Assembly (NCBI RefSeq): GCF_019084045.1
Contig: NZ_JAHRED010000003.1
Span: 310,001 to 374,000, forward strand
Origin: Paeniglutamicibacter quisquiliarum
GTDB taxonomy: Bacteria; Actinomycetota; Actinomycetes; Actinomycetales; Micrococcaceae
Length of the DNA stretch: 64,000 bases
Direction of reading: 5' to 3'
The position numbers and the translations under genes are program-made. Shown piece by piece: positions 18,569 through 27,030 of this stretch. Position 1 is the stretch's first letter, and each line of letters opens with the position of its first letter. Under the pieces are notes generated by a model. It ran no database searches. It was not told the DNA's origin and saw nothing but the letters and a program-made list of their open reading frames with translations.

Positions 18569-18626
18569 GCAGATCCTTACATCGTCGACCAATCACTCGG
18601 CTTGGCGGCTCTAACTAAATAATTCG

Positions 18627-18672
18627 CATTGCCCCTAGACCCGATGGATCGGCTCCGGGGGCAATGTTTTTT
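18627..18672 (+). terminator. Intrinsic terminator of the desaturase gene
   Basis: CATTGCCCC (18627-18635) pairs with GGGGCAATG (18658-18666), followed at once by six T. It lies about 60 bases past the desaturase stop. Confidence 0.88.
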
Positions 18673-18942
18673 CGTGCGCAAACCCAAGGGGGGAAGGGTT
18701 TGTTGCAAATATGACGCGATGAAAATTTTAGGTGAGACACTTCACATGGACGGAGTTGGGAATGGCCGGTCGGCACCCCGCAACCTTCGTTTGCTGCAAA
18801 AAATGGTCTGTGATTAGGGTGAATTCGAGTCCGGAAATTCTGAGCGAATTCCGCGCACTGAAAGGCATTTTTGGGCATTCGTGCGTGACGCATGGCGGCC
18901 ATGGCACGGCTAACGTATTTGCCACCCATTTTGTTTGGTGAA
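18673..18942. other. Intergenic region before the iron importer operon
   Basis: No supported gene. It includes a half-site resembling an iron box (TTTAGGTGAG near 18728) without the matching second arm. The full iron box follows at 18943. Confidence 0.45.
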
Positions 18943-18961
18943 TTAGGTAAGTCATACCTAA
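18943..18961 (+). promoter_or_regulatory. DtxR/IdeR-type iron box
   Basis: TTAGGTAAGTCATACCTAA keeps both 6-base arms (TTAGGT...ACCTAA) and the 19-base length of the DtxR/IdeR consensus. It overlaps the spacer and -10 of a plausible promoter (TTGGTG at 18935, TAAGAT at 18959), about 75 bases before the iron-binding lipoprotein gene. Iron-loaded DtxR should repress the importer. The box is seen directly; its use is inferred. Confidence 0.85.
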
Positions 18962-19034
18962 GATATGTGAGCGGTCCCACTCAAAACCCCCCCGGGACCT
19001 CGGAAACTTCACTCCCACTAGAAAGCGCCGACTC

Positions 19035-20069
19035 ATGACGATTCGAAAAAGCGTGATGACTGGCCTCGCCGTCATTGCCACCGCGGCCCTCGGCCTGACC
19101 GCATGCTCCGCCAATGCTCCGGCCCCCGGAACCGCGGACTCGGGAGAAATCACGGTCTACAACGCACAGCACGAAAGCCTCGCCCAGGAATGGGTTGACG
19201 CCTTCACCGCCGAGACCGGCATCAAGGTCACCATTCGCAACGGCTCTGACACCGAAATGTCCAACCAGATCATCCAGGAAGGCGAAGCCTCCCCCGCGGA
19301 TGTCTTCCTAACCGAGAACTCTCCTGCAATGGCGCAGGTTGAGAACGCCGGTCTCTTCGCCGACATCGACAAGGGGACCCTTGACCAGGTGCCGGTCGAA
19401 TTCCGTCCTTCCACCAACAAGTGGACCGGCATTGCTGCACGCTCGACAGTGTTCGTCTACGACCCGAAGAAGATCAGCGCAGACAAGCTGCCCAAGTCCA
19501 TGCTGGATCTGGCCAAGCCGGAGTGGAAGGGCAACTGGGCAGCTTCGCCGACCGGAGCCGATTTCCAGGCAATCGTTGCCGCACTGCTGGAACTCGAAGG
19601 TGAGGTAGCCACGGCCGAGTGGCTCGCAGGCATGAAGGAAAACTTCACCGCCTACAAGGGCAACTCCACGGCCATGAAGGCAGTGAACGCCGGAGAAATC
19701 GACGGCGCGCTGATCTACCACTACTACTACTATGGCGACCAGGCGAAGACCGGCGAGAACTCGAAGAATGTCACCTCGCACTATTTCAAGAACCAGGACC
19801 CGGGAGCATTCGTCTCGGTCTCCGGTGGTGGTGTCCTCGCATCGTCCAAGCACGCGGCCCAGGCACAGGAATTCCTGAAGTTCGTTACCGGCAAGGCCGG
19901 CCAGGAAATCCTGAAGACCGGAACGTCGTTTGAATATGCAGTCGGTTCCGAGGTGGCCTCGAATGAGAAGCTGGTACCCCTGAAGGAGCTGCAGGCTCCG
20001 ACGGTTGACCCGGCCAAGCTCAACTCGGCCAAGGTCACCGAACTGATGAACAAGGCAGGACTGCTGTAG
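19035..20069 (+). CDS. Fe(3+) ABC transporter substrate-binding lipoprotein
   Basis: Exported iron-binding protein of 344 residues, FbpA/FutA type. The signal peptide ends in the lipobox LTAC (Cys near residue 17 of the track that starts MTIRKSVMTGL), so it is lipid-anchored outside the membrane. The mature part begins ITVYNAQHESLAQEWVDAF, the usual opening of this group. A tyrosine cluster in IYHYYYYGDQAKTG (near residue 230) matches the iron-coordinating tyrosines. It is first in a three-gene operon with permease and ATPase, behind an iron box. Ferric iron is the best-supported substrate. Confidence 0.93.
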   Translation: MTIRKSVMTGLAVIATAALGLTACSANAPAPGTADSGEITVYNAQHESLAQEWVDAFTAETGIKVTIRNGSDTEMSNQIIQEGEASPADVFLTENSPAMAQVENAGLFADIDKGTLDQVPVEFRPSTNKWTGIAARSTVFVYDPKKISADKLPKSMLDLAKPEWKGNWAASPTGADFQAIVAALLELEGEVATAEWLAGMKENFTAYKGNSTAMKAVNAGEIDGALIYHYYYYGDQAKTGENSKNVTSHYFKNQDPGAFVSVSGGGVLASSKHAAQAQEFLKFVTGKAGQEILKTGTSFEYAVGSEVASNEKLVPLKELQAPTVDPAKLNSAKVTELMNKAGLL

Positions 20070-20073
20070 CCAC

Positions 20074-21666
20074 ATGAGCAAGACCCAGTTGGTTCCGGAC
20101 ACCAAGCGGGATCCGAGAATGACGGGCGGGGGCAAAGCGCCCCGCCCGCCATTGGGCGTTTCGGCGCTCGCGCTTTTGGCAACCCTCATCGCCCTGTTCT
20201 CCCTGGTCCCGCTGGGCTACGTCATTTACATGACGATTGCCACCGGCTGGGACACCGTCCTGGAACTGGTCATCCGCCCGAGGGTGGGCGAACTGCTGCT
20301 CAACACCATTTTGCTGGTCCTTGTCACGGTGCCGCTGTGCCTGGTGCTGGGAGTGGGCGGCGCCTGGTTGGTCGAACGCACGAACCTGCGCGGGCACCGC
20401 TGGTGGGCGCTGGCCCTTGCCGCGCCGCTGGCGATCCCGGCGTTCGTCAACAGCTATGCGTGGGCCTCGACGGTTCCCTCACTCGCCGGCCTAGGGGCCG
20501 GAACCCTGATTGCCACGCTGTCCTACTTTCCGCTGGTGTACATCCCCGTTGCGGCGACCATGGGGCGGCTGGACCCGGCCATTGAGCAGTCCGCTGCCTC
20601 CTTGGGCCTGGGGCCCTGGGCCGTGTTCTTTCGCGTGGTGCTGCCGCAGCTGCGCATTGCCATGGCCGGCGGCGCCCTGCTGGTGGCCCTGCATCTGCTT
20701 TCCGAATACGGCGCCTTCGCGATGATCCGTTTCGACACCTTCACCACGGCCATCATGGTCCAGTTCCAGTCGGCTTTCAGCGGCGCCGCGGGAAACATGC
20801 TTGCCAGCGTGCTGGTCCTGCTGTGCATGCTGCTCCTGCTGGGCGAGGCCAAGGTGCGCGGAAACGCGCGGTACTCCCGCGTCGGGTTTGGCGCCCAGGG
20901 GCTCGCGTTCCGCCTGCGCCTGGGACGTTATGAAATCGCCTCCCAGCTGGCCCTGTTGTCTCTCTTCGTCCTGTCAGTTGGCGTGCCCCTGTACTCCGTG
21001 GTTCGCTGGCTCATTGCAGGGGGAGCGGAGATCTGGGATCCGACCGAATTCTTCCCTGCCCTCTTCCAGACCATGGGCTACGGCCTTGGCGGGGCAGTGG
21101 CGACCGTCGTGGTCGCCTTCCCCCTGGCCTTCCTGGCGGTGCGCCACGCCAACTGGTTCAGCAAGCTGTTGGAACTGTCCAACTACATCACCAGCTCCAT
21201 GCCCGGGATCGTGGTTGGCCTGGCGTTTGTCACCGTGGCCATTCGTGTGGTCCCCGGAATCTACCAAAGCGCGTATGTGCTGCTCGCCGCCTATGTGCTC
21301 CTGTTCATTCCGCGCGCACTGGTGAACCTGCGGGCCGGGCTCGCCCAGTCGCCGCGGGAACTCGAGGAGGCGGCCCGATCGCTGGGACGTTCCCCCGCCA
21401 TGGCCTTCTGCCGTGTCACCCTGAGGCTAACCGCACCGGCGGCGGCAGGCGGGGCGGCGCTGGTCTTCCTGGCAATCGTCAACGAATTGACCGCCACCCT
21501 GCTGTTGGCACCCAATGGCACCCGCACGCTCGCCACGGCATTTTGGGCCAAGAGCAGCGAAATCGACTACGCGGGTGCAGCACCCTATGCCTTGCTGATG
21601 ATCCTCATTTCCGTACCCATGACCTACCTGCTGTTCCAACAGTCAAAGAAAGCGGCCGGACAGTGA
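20074..21666 (+). CDS. Fe(3+) ABC transporter permease (two fused permease domains)
   Basis: Integral membrane protein of 530 residues, FbpB type, with about twelve hydrophobic segments in two homologous halves, as is normal for this family. Each half has an EAA-like loop that contacts the ATPase: EQSAASLGLGPWAVFFRVVLP (near residue 170) and EEAARSLGRSPAMAFCRVTL (near residue 430). Its ATG is four bases past the lipoprotein stop, and its stop overlaps the ATPase start, indicating tight coupling. Confidence 0.92.
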   Translation: MSKTQLVPDTKRDPRMTGGGKAPRPPLGVSALALLATLIALFSLVPLGYVIYMTIATGWDTVLELVIRPRVGELLLNTILLVLVTVPLCLVLGVGGAWLVERTNLRGHRWWALALAAPLAIPAFVNSYAWASTVPSLAGLGAGTLIATLSYFPLVYIPVAATMGRLDPAIEQSAASLGLGPWAVFFRVVLPQLRIAMAGGALLVALHLLSEYGAFAMIRFDTFTTAIMVQFQSAFSGAAGNMLASVLVLLCMLLLLGEAKVRGNARYSRVGFGAQGLAFRLRLGRYEIASQLALLSLFVLSVGVPLYSVVRWLIAGGAEIWDPTEFFPALFQTMGYGLGGAVATVVVAFPLAFLAVRHANWFSKLLELSNYITSSMPGIVVGLAFVTVAIRVVPGIYQSAYVLLAAYVLLFIPRALVNLRAGLAQSPRELEEAARSLGRSPAMAFCRVTLRLTAPAAAGGAALVFLAIVNELTATLLLAPNGTRTLATAFWAKSSEIDYAGAAPYALLMILISVPMTYLLFQQSKKAAGQ

Positions 21667-22772
21667 CCACCTCTGCACCCCCGACACTCGCGTCCCACGG
21701 ACTCGTGCCTGCCGTCAAGTTCCTGCGCACCATCGACCTGGTCAAGAGCTTCGGTTCCAAGGAAGTCCTCAAGGGAGTCGACCTCTCCGTCGTTGAAGGC
21801 GGGACCACGGCCATTGTCGGCCCCTCGGGATCGGGCAAGACCACCCTGCTGCGCTTGATCGCGGGCTTCGAGAACCCCGACAGCGGGACGATCGAGTTGA
21901 ACAGCCGCATGGTTGCCGGGGACGCCTGGATCCCGGCGCACAAGCGGGAAATCGGATACGTGGCCCAGGACGGGGCACTCTTCCCGCATCTGAGCGTTGC
22001 CCAGAATATTGCATTCGGGCTGGACCGTGCCTGGAATCCGGCCGGACGCCGGGCCAACGCCCGGCGCGTGGCCGAATTGCTGGACATGGTTTCGCTGGAG
22101 GCCTCCATGGGGGATCGCCGACCGCACGAGATCTCCGGCGGCCAGCAGCAGCGCGTGGCCCTTGCCCGCGCCCTGGCCCGCAAGCCGAAACTGATGTTGC
22201 TGGACGAGCCGTTCTCGGCCCTGGACGCGGGGCTGCGCGTTGCCACGCGCAAGGCCGTGGCAGACGTGCTGCATGCCGCGGAAATCACCACGATCCTGGT
22301 GACCCACGACCAGAGCGAGGCGCTGTCCTTTGCCGACCAGGTCGCGGTCATGCGCGGCGGGACGCTGGCCCAGACCGGAACGCCGTTCTCCGTCTACACC
22401 CGCCCTGTGGACCCGGACACCGCGGAGTTCCTGGGCGACGCAGTCATGCTTGAAGCCCAGCTCCAGGGTTCCCTGGCGATGTGTTCCCTCGGTGGCATCC
22501 CGGTGCGCCATGCAACCCTCCAGGGCCGGGTGCGCCTGATGCTGCGCCCCGAGCAAATCCGCATCACGTCCGACGGACCCATCAGGGGAGTCGTCGTCGA
22601 CACCGTGTTCTTCGGTTCGGAGACCACGGTGCGGATCAGGCTCTCGCCGGTGCCCGGGCTGGCCGGCGGCGGAGAGATCATCACCATCCGCCACTGGAAC
22701 GCCTCGATGGCACGCCCCGGCATGGAACTGAACCTGCGCGTCATTGGCGAGGGAGTCGCGTTCCCGGTCTAA
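21663..22772 (+). CDS. Fe(3+) ABC transporter ATP-binding protein
   Basis: ATPase of 369 residues that powers the importer, FbpC type. Walker A is GPSGSGKTT (near residue 58), the signature is [16 protein letters not shown] (near residue 155), Walker B LMLLDEPFSALD, and the H-loop VTHDQSEAL. A C-terminal TOBE-like regulatory domain follows residue 240. The start is GTG at 21663, overlapping the permease stop by four bases (GTGA). A frameshifted partial copy of this gene lies at 29382-29715. Confidence 0.93.
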   Translation: MTTSAPPTLASHGLVPAVKFLRTIDLVKSFGSKEVLKGVDLSVVEGGTTAIVGPSGSGKTTLLRLIAGFENPDSGTIELNSRMVAGDAWIPAHKREIGYVAQDGALFPHLSVAQNIAFGLDRAWNPAGRRANARRVAELLDMVSLEASMGDRRPHEISGGQQQRVALARALARKPKLMLLDEPFSALDAGLRVATRKAVADVLHAAEITTILVTHDQSEALSFADQVAVMRGGTLAQTGTPFSVYTRPVDPDTAEFLGDAVMLEAQLQGSLAMCSLGGIPVRHATLQGRVRLMLRPEQIRITSDGPIRGVVVDTVFFGSETTVRIRLSPVPGLAGGGEIITIRHWNASMARPGMELNLRVIGEGVAFPV

Positions 22773-22793
22773 GCGCATGCGACTCAACGACTA

Positions 22794-22840
22794 AATGGCC
22801 GGTGTCCGCCTCCCCTGAGAGGGGACGGACACCGGCCATT
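22794..22840. terminator. Bidirectional terminator between convergent genes
   Basis: AATGGCCGGTGTCCG at 22794-22808 pairs with 22826-22840, and inner TCCCC/GGGGA extends the stem. It separates the iron operon from the convergent MFS gene, with T-rich sequence (TGTTTT) on the right and A-rich sequence on the left. Confidence 0.85.
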
Positions 22841-22891
22841 CGTGTTTTGCGGCGGAACCCGCAGTGAAGCTGGATCCCTGCCTTGGGTCCG

Positions 22892-24292
22892 CTACTTGAC
22901 GGGCACGGCCGGGGACTCGAGCGCCGGACGGCGCTTGTCGAAGATCGTGGCCCCGATTTCCTGCTCGGCCTGGTTGTTGATCGAAAGGTCGATGCCCTTG
23001 CGGTCGCGCAACATGGACACGGCGGTGAGCGACACCAGGGTCATGACCAGTAGGTAGGCCGAGACCGCGGTGGTGGTACCGGTGGCCTGGACCAGCCAGG
23101 TGGCGATCATCGGTGCGAACGCGCCGCCGATGATGGCGCCCAGGGCGTAGGAAATGGACACGCCGGAGAAGCGGACGGAGGCCGGGAACAGCTCCGAGTA
23201 CAGGGCGGCCTGCGGGCCGTAGGCCAATCCCAGGCCGATCGCGAACAGTGCGAACGCCAGGTACAGCATGGGCAGCGAGGCGGTGTTGATGAGCCAGAAC
23301 AGCGGGAACACGCAGAGGGCCTGGGACGTGAAGCCGATCTGGTAGGTGCGCTTGCGGCCGATCGTGTCCGCCAGGTAGCCCGAGAGCAGCGTGAAGATGA
23401 ACCACATTGCCGCGGCAAAGGAGACGGCAACCAGCACGTCGGTCCGCTCGAAGCCGATCGGCCCCTCGGGGTTGGTGGTGTAGGCCTGCAGGAAGCCACC
23501 GGTGGTCATGTAGCCGGCGGCGTTGTTGCCCGCGAACACCAGAGCGGCCAGGATGACCAGCAGCCAGTGCTTGCGGAACAGCTCGATGACCGGGACCTTG
23601 GTCTGCTGCTTCTTGGCGGCGATCTCCTCGAAGATCGGGGATTCGTCCACAGCGCGGCGCACCACGTAGCCGACGACGATCAGCACGATGCTCAGCAGGA
23701 ACGGCACGCGCCAGCCCCAGGCCAGGAACTGCTCGCCGGGGGAAATGACGCCCGTCATCAGCGCCATGACGCCCGAGGCCAGAAGCATGCCCAGGGGAAC
23801 ACCGAGCTGCGGGAAGGCACCGGCGCGGCCGCGGCGGTCCTTGGGTGCGTGCTCGACGGCCATGAGCACCGCGCCGCCCCATTCGCCGCCGGCGGAGATG
23901 CCCTGCAGGATGCGCAGCAGCAAGAGCATGATCGGGGCCATGACCCCGGCCGTGGCGTAGGTCGGCAGCACACCGATGAGGGTCGTTGCGGCGCCCATGA
24001 GGATCAGGGTGATCACCAGCATGGCGCGGCGGCCGATCTTGTCCCCGTAGTGGCCGGCCAGGAAGGCGCCCAGCGGACGGAAGAGGAAGGAGATGCCCAC
24101 CGAGGCGAAGGAAAGCAGCAGGCCGATCTGCGCGCCTGCCGGCTTGAAGAACAACTCTGCGAAGATCAGGCCTGCGGCGGTGGCATAGACGAAGAAGTCA
24201 TACCACTCGATGGTGGTTCCGATGATCGTGGCAAACGCGACCCGGCGCTGGTTGGCGCGCTGGGCCGGTGTCTGGTTCTGGGCAATGCTCAT
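22892..24292 (-). CDS. MFS transporter, metabolite:H+ symporter (MHS) family
   Basis: Inner-membrane transporter of 466 residues with twelve predicted helices. The MHS family opening ATIIGTTIEWYDFFVYATAAG (near residue 20) and the loop GHYGDKIGRRAMLVITLILMG (near residue 80) are present. A second family motif is ADTIGRKRTYQIGF (near residue 315). MHS members import organic acids such as shikimate, proline, betaine or aromatic acids. It is divergent from a LysR gene and next to a P450 electron-transfer cluster, so it may import that cluster's substrate; this is inference. Confidence 0.93.
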   Translation of the reverse strand: MSIAQNQTPAQRANQRRVAFATIIGTTIEWYDFFVYATAAGLIFAELFFKPAGAQIGLLLSFASVGISFLFRPLGAFLAGHYGDKIGRRAMLVITLILMGAATTLIGVLPTYATAGVMAPIMLLLLRILQGISAGGEWGGAVLMAVEHAPKDRRGRAGAFPQLGVPLGMLLASGVMALMTGVISPGEQFLAWGWRVPFLLSIVLIVVGYVVRRAVDESPIFEEIAAKKQQTKVPVIELFRKHWLLVILAALVFAGNNAAGYMTTGGFLQAYTTNPEGPIGFERTDVLVAVSFAAAMWFIFTLLSGYLADTIGRKRTYQIGFTSQALCVFPLFWLINTASLPMLYLAFALFAIGLGLAYGPQAALYSELFPASVRFSGVSISYALGAIIGGAFAPMIATWLVQATGTTTAVSAYLLVMTLVSLTAVSMLRDRKGIDLSINNQAEQEIGATIFDKRRPALESPAVPVK

Positions 24293-24432
24293 GGTGCTCC
24301 TCTTTGAGCGGGCTGCTCGTAATGGATCGACGTGGTCGGCTGTGCGCCGGTGTTGCCCGTGGCAAAACCGTTCAGGTAACCCAGGTCACCATCAAGTGTT
24401 ACAGCACACAATGATTGAGTAAACTTCAAATA

Positions 24433-24442
24433 GTTGTACAAC
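24433..24442. promoter_or_regulatory. GTTGTACAAC palindrome between MFS and LysR genes
   Basis: A perfect 10-base palindrome in AT-rich sequence, 20 bases before the LysR start and about 140 bases upstream of the divergent MFS gene. This is where a LysR-type regulator commonly binds to control itself and its divergent target. Confidence 0.4.
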
Positions 24443-24462
24443 ATTATTGATTGGACTGAAGA

Positions 24463-25380
24463 ATGGCCCGCTTCTCCCTGCGCCAGCTTGAAATGCTGGC
24501 CGAACTCCCACGTCATTCGACCCTGGGATCGGCGGCGGCCGAACTCAGCATCTCCGAGTCGGCGCTTTCCCAGGCGATCACCGCGGTCGAAAGGATCGCC
24601 GGGGAACAACTCTGCGTGCGGCGCAAGTCCCACGGGGTGCGCATGACCCCGGCCGGCAAGTACTTCGCGGCCAAGGCCGCGCGCATCGTGGCCGACAGCG
24701 AGGAATTGGCCGATTCCTTTCCGTGCTCCGACGGCTCATTGCGCGGTCCGGTTTCCATCGGGTGTTTTGCCTCCATTGCCAGCTACGTGGTTCCCTCGAC
24801 GCTCGAGGGCTTTCGTTCCCTGCATCCGGGCATCGACGTGACGGTGCGGGTCGGCACCCACGATGACCTGCTCCCGGCGCTGGAGAATGGCGAACTGGAT
24901 CTGGCCCTGGTCTACGACCTGCTGCTGCCGACCGAATTCGCCAAGCGGGTCATCTATGAAACGCGGCTCGAGGTGGTGTTGCACCCGGAGCACCGGCTGG
25001 CCGCCCAGGAATCGATCACGCTGGAAGAGTTGGAGGACGAGCCGCTGATCAACTACGAGGCCAGCCCGAGCACGGAAAACACGCGCAGGCTCTTCTCCGA
25101 GGCAGGGCTCCATCCCAACGTCGCCTATTCGCTGCCCCAGGTGGTGCTGGTCAATGCCATGGTGGGCCGCGGCCTGGGTTACGCATTGCTCTATGCCCGG
25201 CCCAACAATCCGCCGCACACGCTGGACGGATTGCCGGTGGCGATCCGGCAGCTGGAGCCGCCCAACAGCCCCAGCGCGGTGGTGGCGATCTGGCCGCGCA
25301 CCTCCACGCCCGGGCCCCGCGCCGAGGCACTGCTGGAACACTGCATCGCCGCGATGGACGGAGCGTGGGGCCGGAACTGA
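24463..25380 (+). CDS. LysR-family transcriptional regulator
   Basis: Regulator of 305 residues: an N-terminal winged HTH (LRQLEMLAELPRHSTLGSAA through RRKSHGVRMTP, residues 5-65) and a periplasmic-binding-like effector domain (about 90-300). It is divergent from the MFS gene and convergent with the ferredoxin reductase, with an 11-base gap. It is a paralogue of the LysR at 28438: both start MAR..LRQLE and share RRK.HGV.(M/L)TP and later PS.ENT...FS..GL. It likely responds to a substrate of this region. Confidence 0.93.
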   Translation: MARFSLRQLEMLAELPRHSTLGSAAAELSISESALSQAITAVERIAGEQLCVRRKSHGVRMTPAGKYFAAKAARIVADSEELADSFPCSDGSLRGPVSIGCFASIASYVVPSTLEGFRSLHPGIDVTVRVGTHDDLLPALENGELDLALVYDLLLPTEFAKRVIYETRLEVVLHPEHRLAAQESITLEELEDEPLINYEASPSTENTRRLFSEAGLHPNVAYSLPQVVLVNAMVGRGLGYALLYARPNNPPHTLDGLPVAIRQLEPPNSPSAVVAIWPRTSTPGPRAEALLEHCIAAMDGAWGRN

Positions 25381-25391
25381 GAGGCGGCGGT

Positions 25392-26639
25392 TCATGCCGG
25401 TATCGGGACGCCGGCCTTGGCCAGGGCCTTGAGGCTGAACGCCGGATCGGCGAGTGTCGAGGGATCCACGGCGATTCCGCGTCCCACGAGCTTGCGCGCG
25501 GCGATGTGGTCGGCCGGGGAGTTCACCGACTCGACCGCCGCCAGCACTCCGTTGCGCAGCAGCGCGATGGAGAACTTGCCGCCGGCAGGATCCCCGAGCA
25601 CGACTGCCTGGTCCGTGGGTTCATAGATCCCGGCGATCTGCAGCCTGAGGGATCCCTGGGTGCTCCAAAACCATGGAGTTTCCGCGTAGTCGGTAGCGTG
25701 CCCCATGATGCTCCGGGCAGCATGTCGTCCGTGGTCGGTGGCGTTCTGCACCGATTCGAGCCGGGTGCGCGATCCGGTGTGCGCGTTCGGGAAGGATGCG
25801 CAGTCGCCGACGGCCAGCACGCCGTCCACTCCGGTGCGCAGCGCCGAGTCCACCAGGATCCCGTTGTCGGTGGCCAGTCCCGCTGCCTCGGCCAGTTCCG
25901 TGCGCGGGAGAACGCCCACCCCGTAAAGGACAAGGTCCGCCGGATACCGATCACCGGTGGTGGATTCGACCTGCAAGCCGGCCCCGTCCGGGTGGATGGC
26001 GGCCACGCCCTCGTGCAGGCGCAGGTCGATGCCGTCGGCTCGGTGCCGGGCGGCGAACCAGTCGGATGCGGTCGCCGAGAGCGCGCGACCCATGGGGCGC
26101 GCGGCGAATTCCAACACGGTGACCTCCAGCCCGCGTGCCCTGGCTGCAGCGGCGAATTCCAGGCCGATGAACCCCGCGCCGATCACCACAATCCGCCGGG
26201 CGGCGGACAGCGCCCGCTGCAGGTTCTCCGCATCCTCGAGCGTGCGCAGGGCGTGGACGCCGGGGAGCGTGGCGCCCGGGCAGGGCAGCGGCCGGTTGGC
26301 GGCGCCGGTGGCAAAGACCAGATGAGTGTAGGCCAGGGTGGTTCCGTCTGCCAGCGTGACGCTTCGTGCAGCGGTGTTCACCGCGACGGCCGCAGCCTCC
26401 AACAGGGTGATCTCCTTGGCGGCGAAGAAGTCCGGGCCGCGCAGGGGCAGGACGGTGCCCGGTGAATCGGCGGCCAGATAGTCCTTGGACAGCGGCGGGC
26501 GCTGGTAGGGGAACGGTGCCTCGTCATTGAGGATGGTGACGGCGCCGGTGTAGCCCCCGGCGCGCAGGGAGTCGGCGACCTGGATCCCGGCCTGCCCGGC
26601 CCCGATGATGACGGTGTGTTCAGTCTCCTTCGTTGCCAT
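25392..26639 (-). CDS. FAD-dependent ferredoxin reductase for the P450 system
   Basis: Pyridine-nucleotide-disulfide-type reductase of 415 residues, of the putidaredoxin/rhodocoxin reductase class. The FAD motif VIIGAGQAGIQVADSLRAGG is near residue 10, the NADH motif RIVVIGAGFIGLEFAAAARA near residue 148, and the FAD-ribityl motif VDGVLAVGDCAS near residue 270. It passes electrons from NAD(P)H to the adjacent 2Fe-2S ferredoxin (5-base gap) and on to the P450. A longer frame exists upstream, but homology starts at the ATG at 26639. Confidence 0.92.
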   Translation of the reverse strand: MATKETEHTVIIGAGQAGIQVADSLRAGGYTGAVTILNDEAPFPYQRPPLSKDYLAADSPGTVLPLRGPDFFAAKEITLLEAAAVAVNTAARSVTLADGTTLAYTHLVFATGAANRPLPCPGATLPGVHALRTLEDAENLQRALSAARRIVVIGAGFIGLEFAAAARARGLEVTVLEFAARPMGRALSATASDWFAARHRADGIDLRLHEGVAAIHPDGAGLQVESTTGDRYPADLVLYGVGVLPRTELAEAAGLATDNGILVDSALRTGVDGVLAVGDCASFPNAHTGSRTRLESVQNATDHGRHAARSIMGHATDYAETPWFWSTQGSLRLQIAGIYEPTDQAVVLGDPAGGKFSIALLRNGVLAAVESVNSPADHIAARKLVGRGIAVDPSTLADPAFSLKALAKAGVPIPA

Positions 26640-26644
26640 GGCAG

Positions 26645-26968
26645 CTACACCTGGTCCGAGGGGACGTCGACCACGATGTTTGCCAGGGAACCGGACATCG
26701 TGATCTGGCAGCCCAGGCGCGAGGCCTCGGTGCGCTCGGCGGTGGTGCAGTCCAGCATCTCGTCCTCGTCGTCGCTGATCTCGGGCAGCTGGTCGGCGAA
26801 TTCGGGACGGACGTAGACGTGGCAGGTGGCGCACATGGCTTGTCCGCCGCATTCACCGACGATTCCCTCGACACCGTTGGTGACGGCGGCTCGCATCAGC
26901 GAAGTCCCCTCGTCGACGGTGATCTCAGCGGCCGCGCCGGTGGACTGGGCAAAGGTAATGGTGGGCAT
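26645..26968 (-). CDS. 2Fe-2S ferredoxin (rhodocoxin/putidaredoxin type)
   Basis: Electron carrier of 107 residues. The cluster cysteines follow the adrenodoxin-type pattern: GECGGQAMCATCHVYV (three Cys, near residues 40-48) and the distal LDCTTAERTEASRLGCQITM (Cys near residue 73, a further Cys near 87). It links the reductase to the P450 encoded just upstream. The three genes form one leftward operon. Confidence 0.95.
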   Translation of the reverse strand: MPTITFAQSTGAAAEITVDEGTSLMRAAVTNGVEGIVGECGGQAMCATCHVYVRPEFADQLPEISDDEDEMLDCTTAERTEASRLGCQITMSGSLANIVVDVPSDQV

Positions 26969-27030
26969 GGAAGACCTGCTCCTGAAAGTAAGAGTTGGAG
27001 TTTGCTGTCGAGAAAAAGAGTGGGGGTGAC

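Noticed and set aside
18727-18746. Second iron box near TTTAGGTGAG
   Set aside because: Only one arm matches; the ACCTAA arm is missing.
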